From positions 4,006-68,005 of the forward strand of contig URSS01000011.1 of the NCBI GenBank assembly GCA_900550545.1: a stretch of DNA of 64,000 nucleotides, read 5' to 3'. Under the pieces are notes generated by a model. It ran no database searches. It saw only the letters and a program-made list of their open reading frames with translations, and had not been told where the DNA came from. Of the stretch, positions 42,813 through 50,901 are shown piece by piece. Positions within the stretch are counted from its first letter, which is position 1; every line of letters starts with the position of its first letter. The position numbers and the translations under genes are program-made. The stretch is from an uncultured Lachnobacterium sp. (GTDB lineage: Bacteria; Bacillota; Clostridia; Lachnospirales; Lachnospiraceae).

Positions 42813-45002
42813 ATGGCGATAACATACAATGAGCAATTTAAAATATTTAAACTGGATACTGCAAATACAAGCTACATGATCGGAATTGTTGACGAGGAGC
42901 AGTTTGTTGGACATATTTATTATGGTGCCAAAATTCGTATGCAGGATGCTGCTTATCTGATGCGCACAGCAGAAAATCCATTGGTGCCATCGATTAACAA
43001 CAGAGAACGGTGTTCATTCCTGGATACATTTCCGATGGAGTATCCGGGACATGGTGCAGGTGATTACCGCGAGGGCTGTATTCGTGTAAAAACAAAATCC
43101 GGACATTCGGTGGTAGGTTTACAGTATGAAAGCTATAAGATTCTTGATGAAAAACCAGCGTTAGAGGGACTTCCGTCCTCATTTGCAGGCAATGAAGCTT
43201 GCCAGACACTGGTACTTACCTGCAAGGATTCAATCTTAGATCTTGAAGTTGAACTGTTATACTCCGTCTTTGAAAAAGAAGATATTATTACGCGAAGTGT
43301 TCGTGTGATTAATCATAGCGCAGATCCGATATATCTGACGAAAGTATATTCAGCATGTGTCGATATGGATGATCGTGATTATGAATGGTTGACATTGCAT
43401 GGCTCATGGGCGAGAGAACGTCAGATTGAACGCAAAAAGCTTGGTTATGGAAAGCAGAGCGTAGGTTCTGTCCGTGGAGAGTCTTCACATCAGGAACATC
43501 CGTTTATTGCATGGATGGATCCGGATACGACACAGACACAGGGCGATGTATATGCAATGCACTTTGTTTATTCTGGAAATTTTCAGGCGCAGATTGAAAA
43601 AAGCCAGTTTGAATCAATCCGTGTAACGATGGGAATCAATGCAGAAGATTTTTGCTGGAAACTTAAGCAGGGAGAATGTTTTACTGCTCCGGAAGTTGTT
43701 CTGACTTTCTCGTCGGAAGGTATGGGCAATATGACACGTAATCTGCATGATTTTTATCGTGATCATATGATTCGCAGTAAGTACACACATATGAAACGTC
43801 CAATTTTGATTAACAACTGGGAAGCAACTTATTTTGACTTTAATACAGAAAAACTTCTCTCTATTGCAAAGAGAGCTTCGGAACTTGGCATAGAGATGCT
43901 TGTTATGGATGATGGATGGTTTGGCCATCGTAATGATGATTCTACAAGCCTTGGAGACTGGTTTGTCAATGAAGAAAAGATTACAGGCGGATTAAAATAT
44001 CTTGTAGATGAGGTAAATAAGCTTGGCCTTAAGTTTGGTATCTGGATGGAGCCGGAAATGATTTCTCCGGATTCAAAATTATATGAGCAGCATCCGGACT
44101 GGGCGATTGCAGTACCGGGACGTACAGCTACCTTATCGCGCAATCAGTATGTGTTAGACTTAAGTCGCAAGGAAGTGCGGGACTATGTATATGATATGAT
44201 TTCCAATATTTTACATAGTGCAAATATTGAGTATGTAAAATGGGATATGAACCGTCAGTTATCGGATATGGGAAGTTATGAACTCCCAGCAGACCGTCAG
44301 GGAGAGCTGTATCACAGATATGTTCTTGGCGTTTATGAGTTGCAGGAACGTCTGATTACGGAGTTCCCGGATTTATTACTTGAAAATTGTTCCGGTGGTG
44401 GTGCACGTTTTGATCCTGGTATGTTATACTATAGTCCACAGATCTGGTGCTCGGATGATACAGATGCAGTGGAACGTTTGAAAATTCAGGAAGGTACCGC
44501 TCTGATGTACCCGCTTTCTGCAATGGGAGCGCATATTTCGGTATGTCCGAATCATACAGTTGGAAGAAATACCCCGTTTGAGACAAGAGGAAATGTCGCA
44601 TTAGCAGGTACATTTGGATATGAGCTGGATATTACAAAGATTCCAGAGAAAGACCAGGAAATGATTCCACAGCAGGTACAGATGTATCATAAATACAACG
44701 ATCTTGTGCGCGAAGGCGATTATTATCGGATAGCTTCCTATCGTGAAAATCGCGAATTCGACTGCTATCTTGTGACAGCAAAAGATAAAAGGGAAGCATT
44801 AGTTACATTTGTGCAGGTTATCGGAAGACCAAATTATCATAGCCGATGCATTCGCCTGCAGGGACTTGATCCAAAGATGGATTACCGTATCGAAGGAACA
44901 GACCATGTGTATGGAGGAGATCTTTTGATGAACGCTGGCCTTCAGGTGGAAAATCTGTGGGGAGATGCACAGAGCAAGCTATATCACCTGATTGCAGAAT
45001 GA
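42813..45002 (+). CDS. GH36 alpha-galactosidase
   Basis: This 729-residue enzyme of the tetrameric AgaA/AgaB type has no signal peptide, so it is cytoplasmic. It removes alpha-1,6-galactose from imported galactomanno-oligosaccharides or raffinose-type sugars. The order is an N-terminal beta-supersandwich (about 1-320), a TIM barrel (about 330-640) and a C-terminal beta domain. Catalytic signatures: VMDDGWFGHR, YVKWDMNRQLSD (nucleophile Asp), ENCSGGGARFDPG and WCSDDTDAVERL (acid/base Asp). GH36 sits in the equivalent Roseburia mannan locus. It is followed 28 bases later by a LacI gene. Confidence 0.94.
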   Translation: MAITYNEQFKIFKLDTANTSYMIGIVDEEQFVGHIYYGAKIRMQDAAYLMRTAENPLVPSINNRERCSFLDTFPMEYPGHGAGDYREGCIRVKTKSGHSVVGLQYESYKILDEKPALEGLPSSFAGNEACQTLVLTCKDSILDLEVELLYSVFEKEDIITRSVRVINHSADPIYLTKVYSACVDMDDRDYEWLTLHGSWARERQIERKKLGYGKQSVGSVRGESSHQEHPFIAWMDPDTTQTQGDVYAMHFVYSGNFQAQIEKSQFESIRVTMGINAEDFCWKLKQGECFTAPEVVLTFSSEGMGNMTRNLHDFYRDHMIRSKYTHMKRPILINNWEATYFDFNTEKLLSIAKRASELGIEMLVMDDGWFGHRNDDSTSLGDWFVNEEKITGGLKYLVDEVNKLGLKFGIWMEPEMISPDSKLYEQHPDWAIAVPGRTATLSRNQYVLDLSRKEVRDYVYDMISNILHSANIEYVKWDMNRQLSDMGSYELPADRQGELYHRYVLGVYELQERLITEFPDLLLENCSGGGARFDPGMLYYSPQIWCSDDTDAVERLKIQEGTALMYPLSAMGAHISVCPNHTVGRNTPFETRGNVALAGTFGYELDITKIPEKDQEMIPQQVQMYHKYNDLVREGDYYRIASYRENREFDCYLVTAKDKREALVTFVQVIGRPNYHSRCIRLQGLDPKMDYRIEGTDHVYGGDLLMNAGLQVENLWGDAQSKLYHLIAE

Positions 45003-45029
45003 TAAAATAAATGAATTGAGGAGATAAAT

Positions 45030-46049
45030 ATGGCAAAAGCAGTTAAGCTGGCCGATATTGCTGCTGTGGTAGGTGTAAGTACGGTTACCGTATCCAAAGC
45101 GCTTTCCGACCAGAAAGGTGTTAGTGAAGAGTTAAGAGAAAAAATAAAACAACTGGCAGAAGAGATGGGATATCAGCCACCTTCCGCTTCAAAAAAGCTG
45201 GCGTCTGCAAAGCAATATAATATTGGTGTTCTTGTTCAGGAAATTTATCTGGATAAGTATGCATCGTTTTACTGGTTGTTATATCAGGAATTGACGAAAA
45301 AAGCCGTTGGGAGAGGGTGCTTTACCATTCTTGAACTGGTGAGCAGAGAAGATGCGCTTGCGGGGAACACACCGGTCATTGTGCAGGAAAAGAGAGTGGA
45401 CGGAATAGTTGTCATTGGTACAATGGATAAAGACTATCTGCTTAATCTTGAGCAAAACGCAGAAGTACCGGTTGTTTACATGGATTACTATGATAATTCC
45501 AGAGAAGTAGATACCGTAATTTCCAATAGTTTTTACGGAAGCTACATGCTGACAAATTATCTTTTTGAAATGGGACATCGCGACATTGCATATGTTGGAA
45601 CTCTTTGTGCGACAAACAGTATTACAGACCGTTATCTCGGATATCTGAAATCTATTATGGAACATGGAATTGAGTTAAAACAGGAATGGATTATTCCAGA
45701 TCGTGATATTCAGACCGGAACAATCGATATAGATCGTGATATTCAGCTTCCGGAACATATGCCAACGGCATTTGTGTGCAACTGTGATCTGACAGCAGGA
45801 TACCTGATTAAGAAGTTACAGAAAGCAGGATATCGTATACCGGAAGACATTTCTGTCGTTGGGTTTGATAATTACCTGTATCCGGGAACCTGTGATATCA
45901 ATATCACAACATATGAAGTGGATATCTCGGAGATGGCTCGCAGAACCATCCACAAGATATTGAAAAAAATTGCAAACGAGAAATATACATCAGGTGTATT
46001 TATTGTTGATGGACATCTGGTGCACAAGGATAGTGTAGCTCGGAGATAG
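45030..46049 (+). CDS. LacI-family transcriptional regulator
   Basis: This 339-residue repressor has an N-terminal HTH (KLADIAAVVGVSTVTVSKAL, then the hinge MGYQPPSASKKLA) and a periplasmic-binding-like effector domain (IVVIGTMDKDY, ISVVGFDNYLYPGTCDI). It is encoded directly after GH36, and Roseburia mannan loci carry a LacI regulator, so it most likely controls this locus with a mannan-derived sugar as effector. It ends inside the 3' end of the convergent araC gene (50-base overlap), and its terminator lies within araC. Confidence 0.92.
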   Translation: MAKAVKLADIAAVVGVSTVTVSKALSDQKGVSEELREKIKQLAEEMGYQPPSASKKLASAKQYNIGVLVQEIYLDKYASFYWLLYQELTKKAVGRGCFTILELVSREDALAGNTPVIVQEKRVDGIVVIGTMDKDYLLNLEQNAEVPVVYMDYYDNSREVDTVISNSFYGSYMLTNYLFEMGHRDIAYVGTLCATNSITDRYLGYLKSIMEHGIELKQEWIIPDRDIQTGTIDIDRDIQLPEHMPTAFVCNCDLTAGYLIKKLQKAGYRIPEDISVVGFDNYLYPGTCDINITTYEVDISEMARRTIHKILKKIANEKYTSGVFIVDGHLVHKDSVARR

Positions 46050-46947
46050 ATACGGGAGCCTCCTGCTTGAAAACAAGCGGGGTGGCTCCTGTTTCTTTTT
46101 TGAAGAGATTGATAAAGTGATTGGTATTATCAATTCCGACCGAAGAGCCTACTTCGTGTATTGCCATATTGGTTGAAAGAAGAAGAACTTTTGCTTCCTG
46201 AATCCTTCGGTGATTCAGATATTGAATTGGTGATTTTCCGAAGTATTGTGAAAATTCCCGGCAAAGGCGATAACGGCTTTTGTCGAAACGGTGTTCTAAA
46301 TCTTCCAAAGTGTATGGTTCTTGAAATTCGTTATCAAAAAGTTCTTTCATTTCCAGCATATATGATGGAATCTGATCACGTAAACGCGTGGAATCCGTAG
46401 CATATACGCACAATTCTGTAAATATATCATTACTCCATTTAGAAAACATAATCGTGTCAATTTCTGAGTTGTAAGGAACATGGTGCAACAGATGGCCGAT
46501 ACAGTCAGGAAGGCAGGAGGCTCCGGAATTGGCTTTGGAGTAAATAATATCATTAGGAAGAAGCTGGTGGTATGTATTTAATGGTGCACCACATAATGCA
46601 GCCTGAAAAAATCGACAGCGTCCGGATTTGATATGATATTCCAGCTGATCTGTTGGGGAAAGAAAGAGCAGATGTCCGGGCTGCCCCGTATAAGTTTCAC
46701 CGTCAACCAGTATTTCAACGATTCCTTCATAAATATAGAAAAAATGATAACATGGAATCGTTTGCAGGAGAAAAGCACAGGTAGAAGTAAAACTGAAGGA
46801 ACCTGCAGCAATCAAGTGGATAAAGGGATCTTGGGCCATTTCCTTATTATAAGAATAGTGGCGCAACTCTTTTTGGTTATTATATAAAGTTTCTTCGTTT
46901 ATATGACCAGATATACTGGTAATTTCAAAAAAATCGGCCAATCGCAT
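46000..46947 (-). CDS. AraC-family transcriptional regulator
   Basis: This 315-residue protein has an N-terminal cupin-like sensor (about 30-140; IYEGIVEILVDGETYTGQPG) and a C-terminal double HTH (about 212-305; LEDLEHRFDKSRYRLCREFS, then IHEVGSSVGIDNTNHFINLF). The start is the ATG at 46947-46945 on the minus strand, with GGAGG six bases upstream. It diverges from the transporter operon and converges with lacI. It probably activates the binding-protein promoter through the direct repeats at 47378-47413, and the ligand is probably a mannan-derived sugar; both are inference. Confidence 0.9.
   Translation of the reverse strand: MRLADFFEITSISGHINEETLYNNQKELRHYSYNKEMAQDPFIHLIAAGSFSFTSTCAFLLQTIPCYHFFYIYEGIVEILVDGETYTGQPGHLLFLSPTDQLEYHIKSGRCRFFQAALCGAPLNTYHQLLPNDIIYSKANSGASCLPDCIGHLLHHVPYNSEIDTIMFSKWSNDIFTELCVYATDSTRLRDQIPSYMLEMKELFDNEFQEPYTLEDLEHRFDKSRYRLCREFSQYFGKSPIQYLNHRRIQEAKVLLLSTNMAIHEVGSSVGIDNTNHFINLFKKETGATPLVFKQEAPVSISELHYPCAPDVHQQ
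46053..46101 (+). terminator. lacI terminator lying inside araC coding sequence
   Basis: GGGAGCCTCCTGCTTG pairs with CAAGCGGGGTGGCTCC around AAAA, followed by TGTTTCTTTTTT. The same bases, read on the minus strand, encode the C-terminal GATPLVFKQEAPVS part of the AraC protein. Confidence 0.82.
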
Positions 46948-46972
46948 AGAAAACCTCCAAAAATGCAAAGTT

Positions 46973-47002
46973 TTTATATTTATATAATGAAATGAGGGTC
47001 AA
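46973..47002 (-). promoter_or_regulatory. candidate araC promoter with -35 inside the repeat end
   Basis: On the minus strand, TTGACC (46997-47002), 18 bases, and TATAAA (46973-46978). The -35 is part of the left terminal inverted repeat of the adjoining element. Confidence 0.5.
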
Positions 47003-47193
47003 AAGGTATTTTGCCCCTCATTTATGATTAATCAGATTACTACATGCTACGCATTCCCGTAATCTGACTCCACCTCGAAATCCGCTAATTTTCTGCGTTT
47101 CAGCAGTAAATTGCTACTTTCTCGGTGTAGTGCGGGTCACTAAGGTATACATCGAATTGCATGCAAGCATGCATCGATGATACCTTTTGACCC
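46996..47193. repeat. 198-bp element with 14-bp terminal inverted repeats
   Basis: GGGTCAAAAGGTAT (46996-47009) and ATACCTTTTGACCC (47180-47193) are perfect inverted ends. Inside are further inverted repeats: TCAGATTAC (47032-47040) with GTAATCTGA (47059-47067), and a long imperfect hairpin 47142-47184 pairing GGTAT/ATACC, CATCGA/TCGATG and GCATGC/GCATGC. There is no ORF. The form suits a MITE-like or structured intergenic repeat; copy number elsewhere is unknown. Confidence 0.7.
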
Positions 47194-47377
47194 TTTAATC
47201 ATATAATATAGGAAAAAGGTTCTAGAAACAAGCTGATTTTTAAGTGGTTAAAATAATTTAAGTTAAAAAGTATGTTAAAAGAACGAAGAAAAGGCAATTG
47301 TCAAGGAAAAATACATGTATAAAATAACCAAAATATGGGGTAGTAAATTGTATAAAGTGAGGAAAGTGACTCTTTTT

Positions 47378-47413
47378 GCAAGAATAGTAGATTAAAAGCA
47401 AGAAAAGTTGATG
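47378..47413 (+). promoter_or_regulatory. candidate AraC-type operator (direct repeats 20 bp apart)
   Basis: GCAAGAATAGTAGAT starts at 47378 and GCAAGAAAAGTTGAT at 47398, two helical turns apart on the same face. Both are followed by TTAAA. The second copy covers the -35 position of the TATACT promoter, as in class II activation by AraC proteins. Confidence 0.6.
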
Positions 47414-47438
47414 ATTAAATAAATAAAAAAAGTATACT
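47408..47438 (+). promoter_or_regulatory. promoter of mannooligosaccharide transporter operon
   Basis: TTGATG (47408-47413), 19 bases, and TATACT (47433-47438). The spacing is poor, which fits an activator-dependent promoter. Confidence 0.5.
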
Positions 47439-47483
47439 TAAATTAGCTTAAGAAAAGCGATACATATTTAAGGAGGAAAAAAT

Positions 47484-48887
47484 ATGAAACTGAAAAGATT
47501 AGCAGCTCTTATGATGACAGGGCTCATGGCTGTATCAGTTGTAGCCTGTGGGGGTAACAACGGCAAGGACGACACTCAGAAAAAGGGTGATGCAACAGAC
47601 GGCAAGGACGGAATCATTAGTTATGCAGACCTTGATCTTGACAAAGATTGCAAGGATCTGAGTGCAGAAATCAGCTTCTTTAATAACAGAACTGACCTTG
47701 ACTCTGATGATTACAAGGGAACAAACTGGAAGCAGTATATTGAAGCTTTCAATAAGGAATTCCCAAATATCAAAGTAAACGTATTAACAAGTACAAACTA
47801 TGCGGATGATGCTCTTACACATTTACAGTCTGGTGACTATGAGACAGTAATGGCTATCCCGGCAGTTGACAAGTCTGACTTATCTACATACTTCATGTCA
47901 TATGGTGACCTTGATACAATGAAGGGCCAGGTTAACTACGCAGACACATGGATGTATGATAACGAAGTATACGGTGTTCCTTCAACAGCTACAACACAGG
48001 GTATCGTATACAACAAGAAAGTATTTGAGGATGCTGGTGTTACAGAACTTCCAAAGACTCCAAGCGAGTTCATCGATGCATTAAAGAAGATCAAAGAGTC
48101 AAACAAAGACGTTATCCCGCTTTATACAAACTATGCAGCAGGATGGACAATGGGTGCTTGGGATGACTATATTGCAAACAATGCAACTGGTGATACAACA
48201 TACAAGAACCAGAAGTTACTTCATACAGAGAACCCATTCAAGGATTACGGCGATGAGACACATCCATACGCAGTATACAAGATCCTTTACGATGCAGTAT
48301 CAGAGGGATTAACAGAAGATGACTACTCTACAACCGATTGGGAGAGCAGTAAAGCAAAACTTAACAATGGTGAGATCGGATGTATGGTACTTGGATCTTG
48401 GGCTTACCCACAGATGGAAGCAGGCGGAGATCACGCTGAAGATGTTGGATATATGCCATTCCCAATTTCTGTAAATGGTGTTCAGTATGCATCTGCAGGA
48501 CCTGATTACAGCTGGGCTATCAACACAAATGCAACAGATGATGAGAAGCAGGCTGCTTTAGTATTCGTTAAGTGGATGATGGAGAAATCTAACTACTCTT
48601 ACAACGAAGATGGACTTCCAGTTGTTGCTGGCAGCACAGATACAAAGCTTGATTTCGACGGTGTAGAATTCATCTCTGATGAACCAGCTGTTGAGGGCGA
48701 AGAAGATTTACTTTCAGAGTTAAATGCTGAGTCTGAGCTTAACATCAGCAATGGTGGAAACGATAAGATTCAGGCAATTATCGAGCATGCTGCAAAGGGT
48801 GATGAGAGCTTTGATGATATCATGGCTGAGTGGAACCAGAAATGGTCTGATGCACAGGCTGCATGTGGTGCAGAAGTTACAGAATAA
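47484..48887 (+). CDS. sugar ABC-transporter solute-binding lipoprotein (mannooligosaccharide binding, probable)
   Basis: This 467-residue protein has a lipoprotein signal (MKLKRLAALMM, hydrophobic core, lipobox SVVAC with Cys22) and a type 1 (cluster B) binding fold: ISFFNNRTD, VPSTATTQGIVYNKKVFEDA, GCMVLGSWAYPQME, YSWAINTNATDDEKQAALVF. It would be anchored on the outer membrane face and deliver oligosaccharides to the two permeases that follow. Position and locus content match the Roseburia mannan-binding protein MnBP. AAGGAGG precedes the ATG. Ligand is inferred from the locus. Confidence 0.9.
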   Translation: MKLKRLAALMMTGLMAVSVVACGGNNGKDDTQKKGDATDGKDGIISYADLDLDKDCKDLSAEISFFNNRTDLDSDDYKGTNWKQYIEAFNKEFPNIKVNVLTSTNYADDALTHLQSGDYETVMAIPAVDKSDLSTYFMSYGDLDTMKGQVNYADTWMYDNEVYGVPSTATTQGIVYNKKVFEDAGVTELPKTPSEFIDALKKIKESNKDVIPLYTNYAAGWTMGAWDDYIANNATGDTTYKNQKLLHTENPFKDYGDETHPYAVYKILYDAVSEGLTEDDYSTTDWESSKAKLNNGEIGCMVLGSWAYPQMEAGGDHAEDVGYMPFPISVNGVQYASAGPDYSWAINTNATDDEKQAALVFVKWMMEKSNYSYNEDGLPVVAGSTDTKLDFDGVEFISDEPAVEGEEDLLSELNAESELNISNGGNDKIQAIIEHAAKGDESFDDIMAEWNQKWSDAQAACGAEVTE

Positions 48888-48924
48888 TAGAGTCTGAAGG
48901 CTTGAGAATTTAACATGCCAACTT

Positions 48925-48954
48925 ATTGAGCCAGGATTTCTGTCCTGGCTCAAT
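48925..48954 (+). promoter_or_regulatory. intercistronic hairpin after binding-protein gene
   Basis: ATTGAGCCAGGA / TCCTGGCTCAAT is a perfect 12-bp stem with a six-base loop and no T run, between the binding protein and permease genes. Such hairpins usually raise the binding-protein mRNA level over the permease part. Confidence 0.72.
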
Positions 48955-48981
48955 ACATTAGAAAAAGTGGAGGAAGGCATT

Positions 48982-50010
48982 ATGGCAACTGCTGTTAATA
49001 CCGTTAAAGAGAAGAAACCATTTAGCTTAGGCAAATGGATAAAGAGCAGAAAAGGACAACAGGTTCTGATTTGTGGTGCGTTTATCATTATTCCATTATT
49101 ACTGCTCTTTGTATTTACATATTTACCATTTGGAAAGATGGTACAGTTTAGTTTTTACAAAATGAAATATACAACACCAGTAGACAAAAGACAGTTTGTT
49201 GGCTGGAAAAATTATATCGATGTATTTCGAAGAGATGATTGCTTTGGAGCTTTGAAACTGAGTTTGTACTACATTGTAGGTGCGTTAGTACAGTTAGTAA
49301 TTGCATTGTTCCTTGCAACAATTTTGAGTTTTAAAGTAAAGGGAGGAAACTTATTTAAAGGACTTATGTTTTTCCCGTATCTGATTAGTGGTATCGCAAT
49401 CGGTTTTATTTTTAAATTTTTCTATACCAGAGGATTTGTTTTTGACACAATTCTTCAGTGGTGTGGATTTAATCTTGATAATCTTCCATACTGGCTCAAA
49501 GATCAGAGCGTAAATAACTGGTCTTTGGTGGCAACCTCTGTATGGCGTTACATGGGACAGATGATGGTACTTTTTATTGGTGCGATCATGTCCGTAGACG
49601 CAGAGCTTTATGAGGCTGCAAACCTGGATGGTGCAAATAAATTACAGCAGTTTAAACATATTATTCTGCCAAGTATTAAAACAATTGTAACTTTAAATAT
49701 TATTCTTGCGATCACAGGTTCACTGAGTGCTTTCGAGCAACCATTCGTTATTACTACTGGTGCAAACGGAACAGGAACTTACTTCGTAATCATGAACCGT
49801 ATCGCTCATACATCACAGAAGGTAGGTCTTGCATCTGCAATGGCAGTGGTTCTGTTGGTTATTATTTTGATTTGCGCAGGATTACAGCAGTTGTTCTTTA
49901 AATATGTTTTCCGTGATGCAAATTCAGAAGATGAATCATACAAGGCGAAGAAAGCTCGTATGAAGAGAGAAAAAGCAATGAGAAAAGCACAAGCGAAGGG
50001 AGGAAACTAG
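48982..50010 (+). CDS. sugar ABC-transporter permease, MalF/UgpA type
   Basis: This is a 342-residue polytopic permease with six predicted helices (first VLICGAFIIIPLLLLFVFTY, about 31-51). The EAA coupling loop reads EAANLDGANKLQQFKHIILP. ATG 48982 lies after GGAGGAAGG; the in-frame start at 48967 sits ahead of that site. It pairs with the next gene and the upstream lipoprotein. The C-terminus is Lys/Arg rich (KKARMKREKAMRKAQAKGG). No ATPase gene is in the locus; a shared MsmK-type ATPase encoded elsewhere is likely. Confidence 0.92.
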   Translation: MATAVNTVKEKKPFSLGKWIKSRKGQQVLICGAFIIIPLLLLFVFTYLPFGKMVQFSFYKMKYTTPVDKRQFVGWKNYIDVFRRDDCFGALKLSLYYIVGALVQLVIALFLATILSFKVKGGNLFKGLMFFPYLISGIAIGFIFKFFYTRGFVFDTILQWCGFNLDNLPYWLKDQSVNNWSLVATSVWRYMGQMMVLFIGAIMSVDAELYEAANLDGANKLQQFKHIILPSIKTIVTLNIILAITGSLSAFEQPFVITTGANGTGTYFVIMNRIAHTSQKVGLASAMAVVLLVIILICAGLQQLFFKYVFRDANSEDESYKAKKARMKREKAMRKAQAKGGN

Positions 50011-50011
50011 G

Positions 50012-50878
50012 ATGGCAACAGTTAGTACAAAATCCGGAAAAACAGTTTCCGTAGGACCGATTATCTGGGGAGTATTAAAATATGTGATTTTGATTTTCTT
50101 CTCCCTGTGTGCAGTAGTGCCGATTATTTCATGTGTTGTTACCGCATTTAAGACAACGGAAGAGTATAATTCTACAAGTGTTATGACACTTCCGAAAAGC
50201 TGGTTAAATTTTGATAACTTTATAAAAGCATTTCAGGTTGCAGATATGGGGCATGCATTCATTAACTCTGTAATTGTTATGGTGTGTGTATTGATTGTTT
50301 CCGTTATTATCGGAACACAGCTTGCATATGTTCTTGATCGTTTTAAGTTCCCTGGAAATGGATTGATCCGTAGCTTATTCTTGGTAGCATCTTTACTTCC
50401 GGCAGTTGCAATGCAGGTAACTGTATACAACATTATGGGGGACTTGGGATTGATCAACCATTTATACGGTTACATTATCATGAGCTGTGGTACTGATGTT
50501 ATTTCAATCTACATTTTCATTCAGTTCATGGAAAATATATCCGTTTCTCTGGATGAGTCAGCAATTGTGGATGGTGCTTCTTATTGGACAATTTACTGGA
50601 GAATTATTCTTCCATTGCTTCGTCCGGCAATTGTTACTGCATGTATCTTAAAAGGTGTAGGTATCTACAATGAGTACTACGCAGCAAACCTTTATCTGCA
50701 GAGAAAAGAAATTCGTACAATGGCTATTTCACTTTATACATTCGTAGGACCAATGGGAAGCCAGTACAACTTGATCTGTGCAGGTGTTATTCTTTCCCTG
50801 TTACCGGCATTGATCGTATTTATTCTTTGCCAGAATCAGATTTATAGTGGAATTACACAGGGTGCTGTTAAGGGTTAA
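50012..50878 (+). CDS. sugar ABC-transporter permease, MalG/UgpE type
   Basis: This is a 288-residue permease with six helices (first VILIFFSLCAVVPIISCVV), coupling loop ESAIVDGASYWTIYWRIILP, and the typical end NQIYSGITQGAVKG. It starts one base after the stop of the first permease, with GGGAGG at 49998-50003. With the binding protein it forms the oligosaccharide importer that feeds the cytoplasmic epimerase and phosphorylases encoded next. Confidence 0.93.
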   Translation: MATVSTKSGKTVSVGPIIWGVLKYVILIFFSLCAVVPIISCVVTAFKTTEEYNSTSVMTLPKSWLNFDNFIKAFQVADMGHAFINSVIVMVCVLIVSVIIGTQLAYVLDRFKFPGNGLIRSLFLVASLLPAVAMQVTVYNIMGDLGLINHLYGYIIMSCGTDVISIYIFIQFMENISVSLDESAIVDGASYWTIYWRIILPLLRPAIVTACILKGVGIYNEYYAANLYLQRKEIRTMAISLYTFVGPMGSQYNLICAGVILSLLPALIVFILCQNQIYSGITQGAVKG

Positions 50879-50901
50879 TAAGAGAATAGAGGAATGCAGA
50901 T

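Larger units (their letters stand above)
47194..47483 (+). other. non-coding regulatory region before binding-protein gene
   Basis: This A/T-rich 290-base stretch has no plausible gene. It contains short palindromes (CAATTG, ACATGT), the direct repeat candidate at 47378-47413, a promoter candidate at 47408-47438 and the AAGGAGG ribosome site at 47471-47477. Confidence 0.6.

Noticed and set aside
47142..47184. CRISPR repeat or rho-independent terminator
   Set aside because: There is a single hairpin with no repeat-spacer series and no T run; it is better explained as part of the inverted-repeat element.
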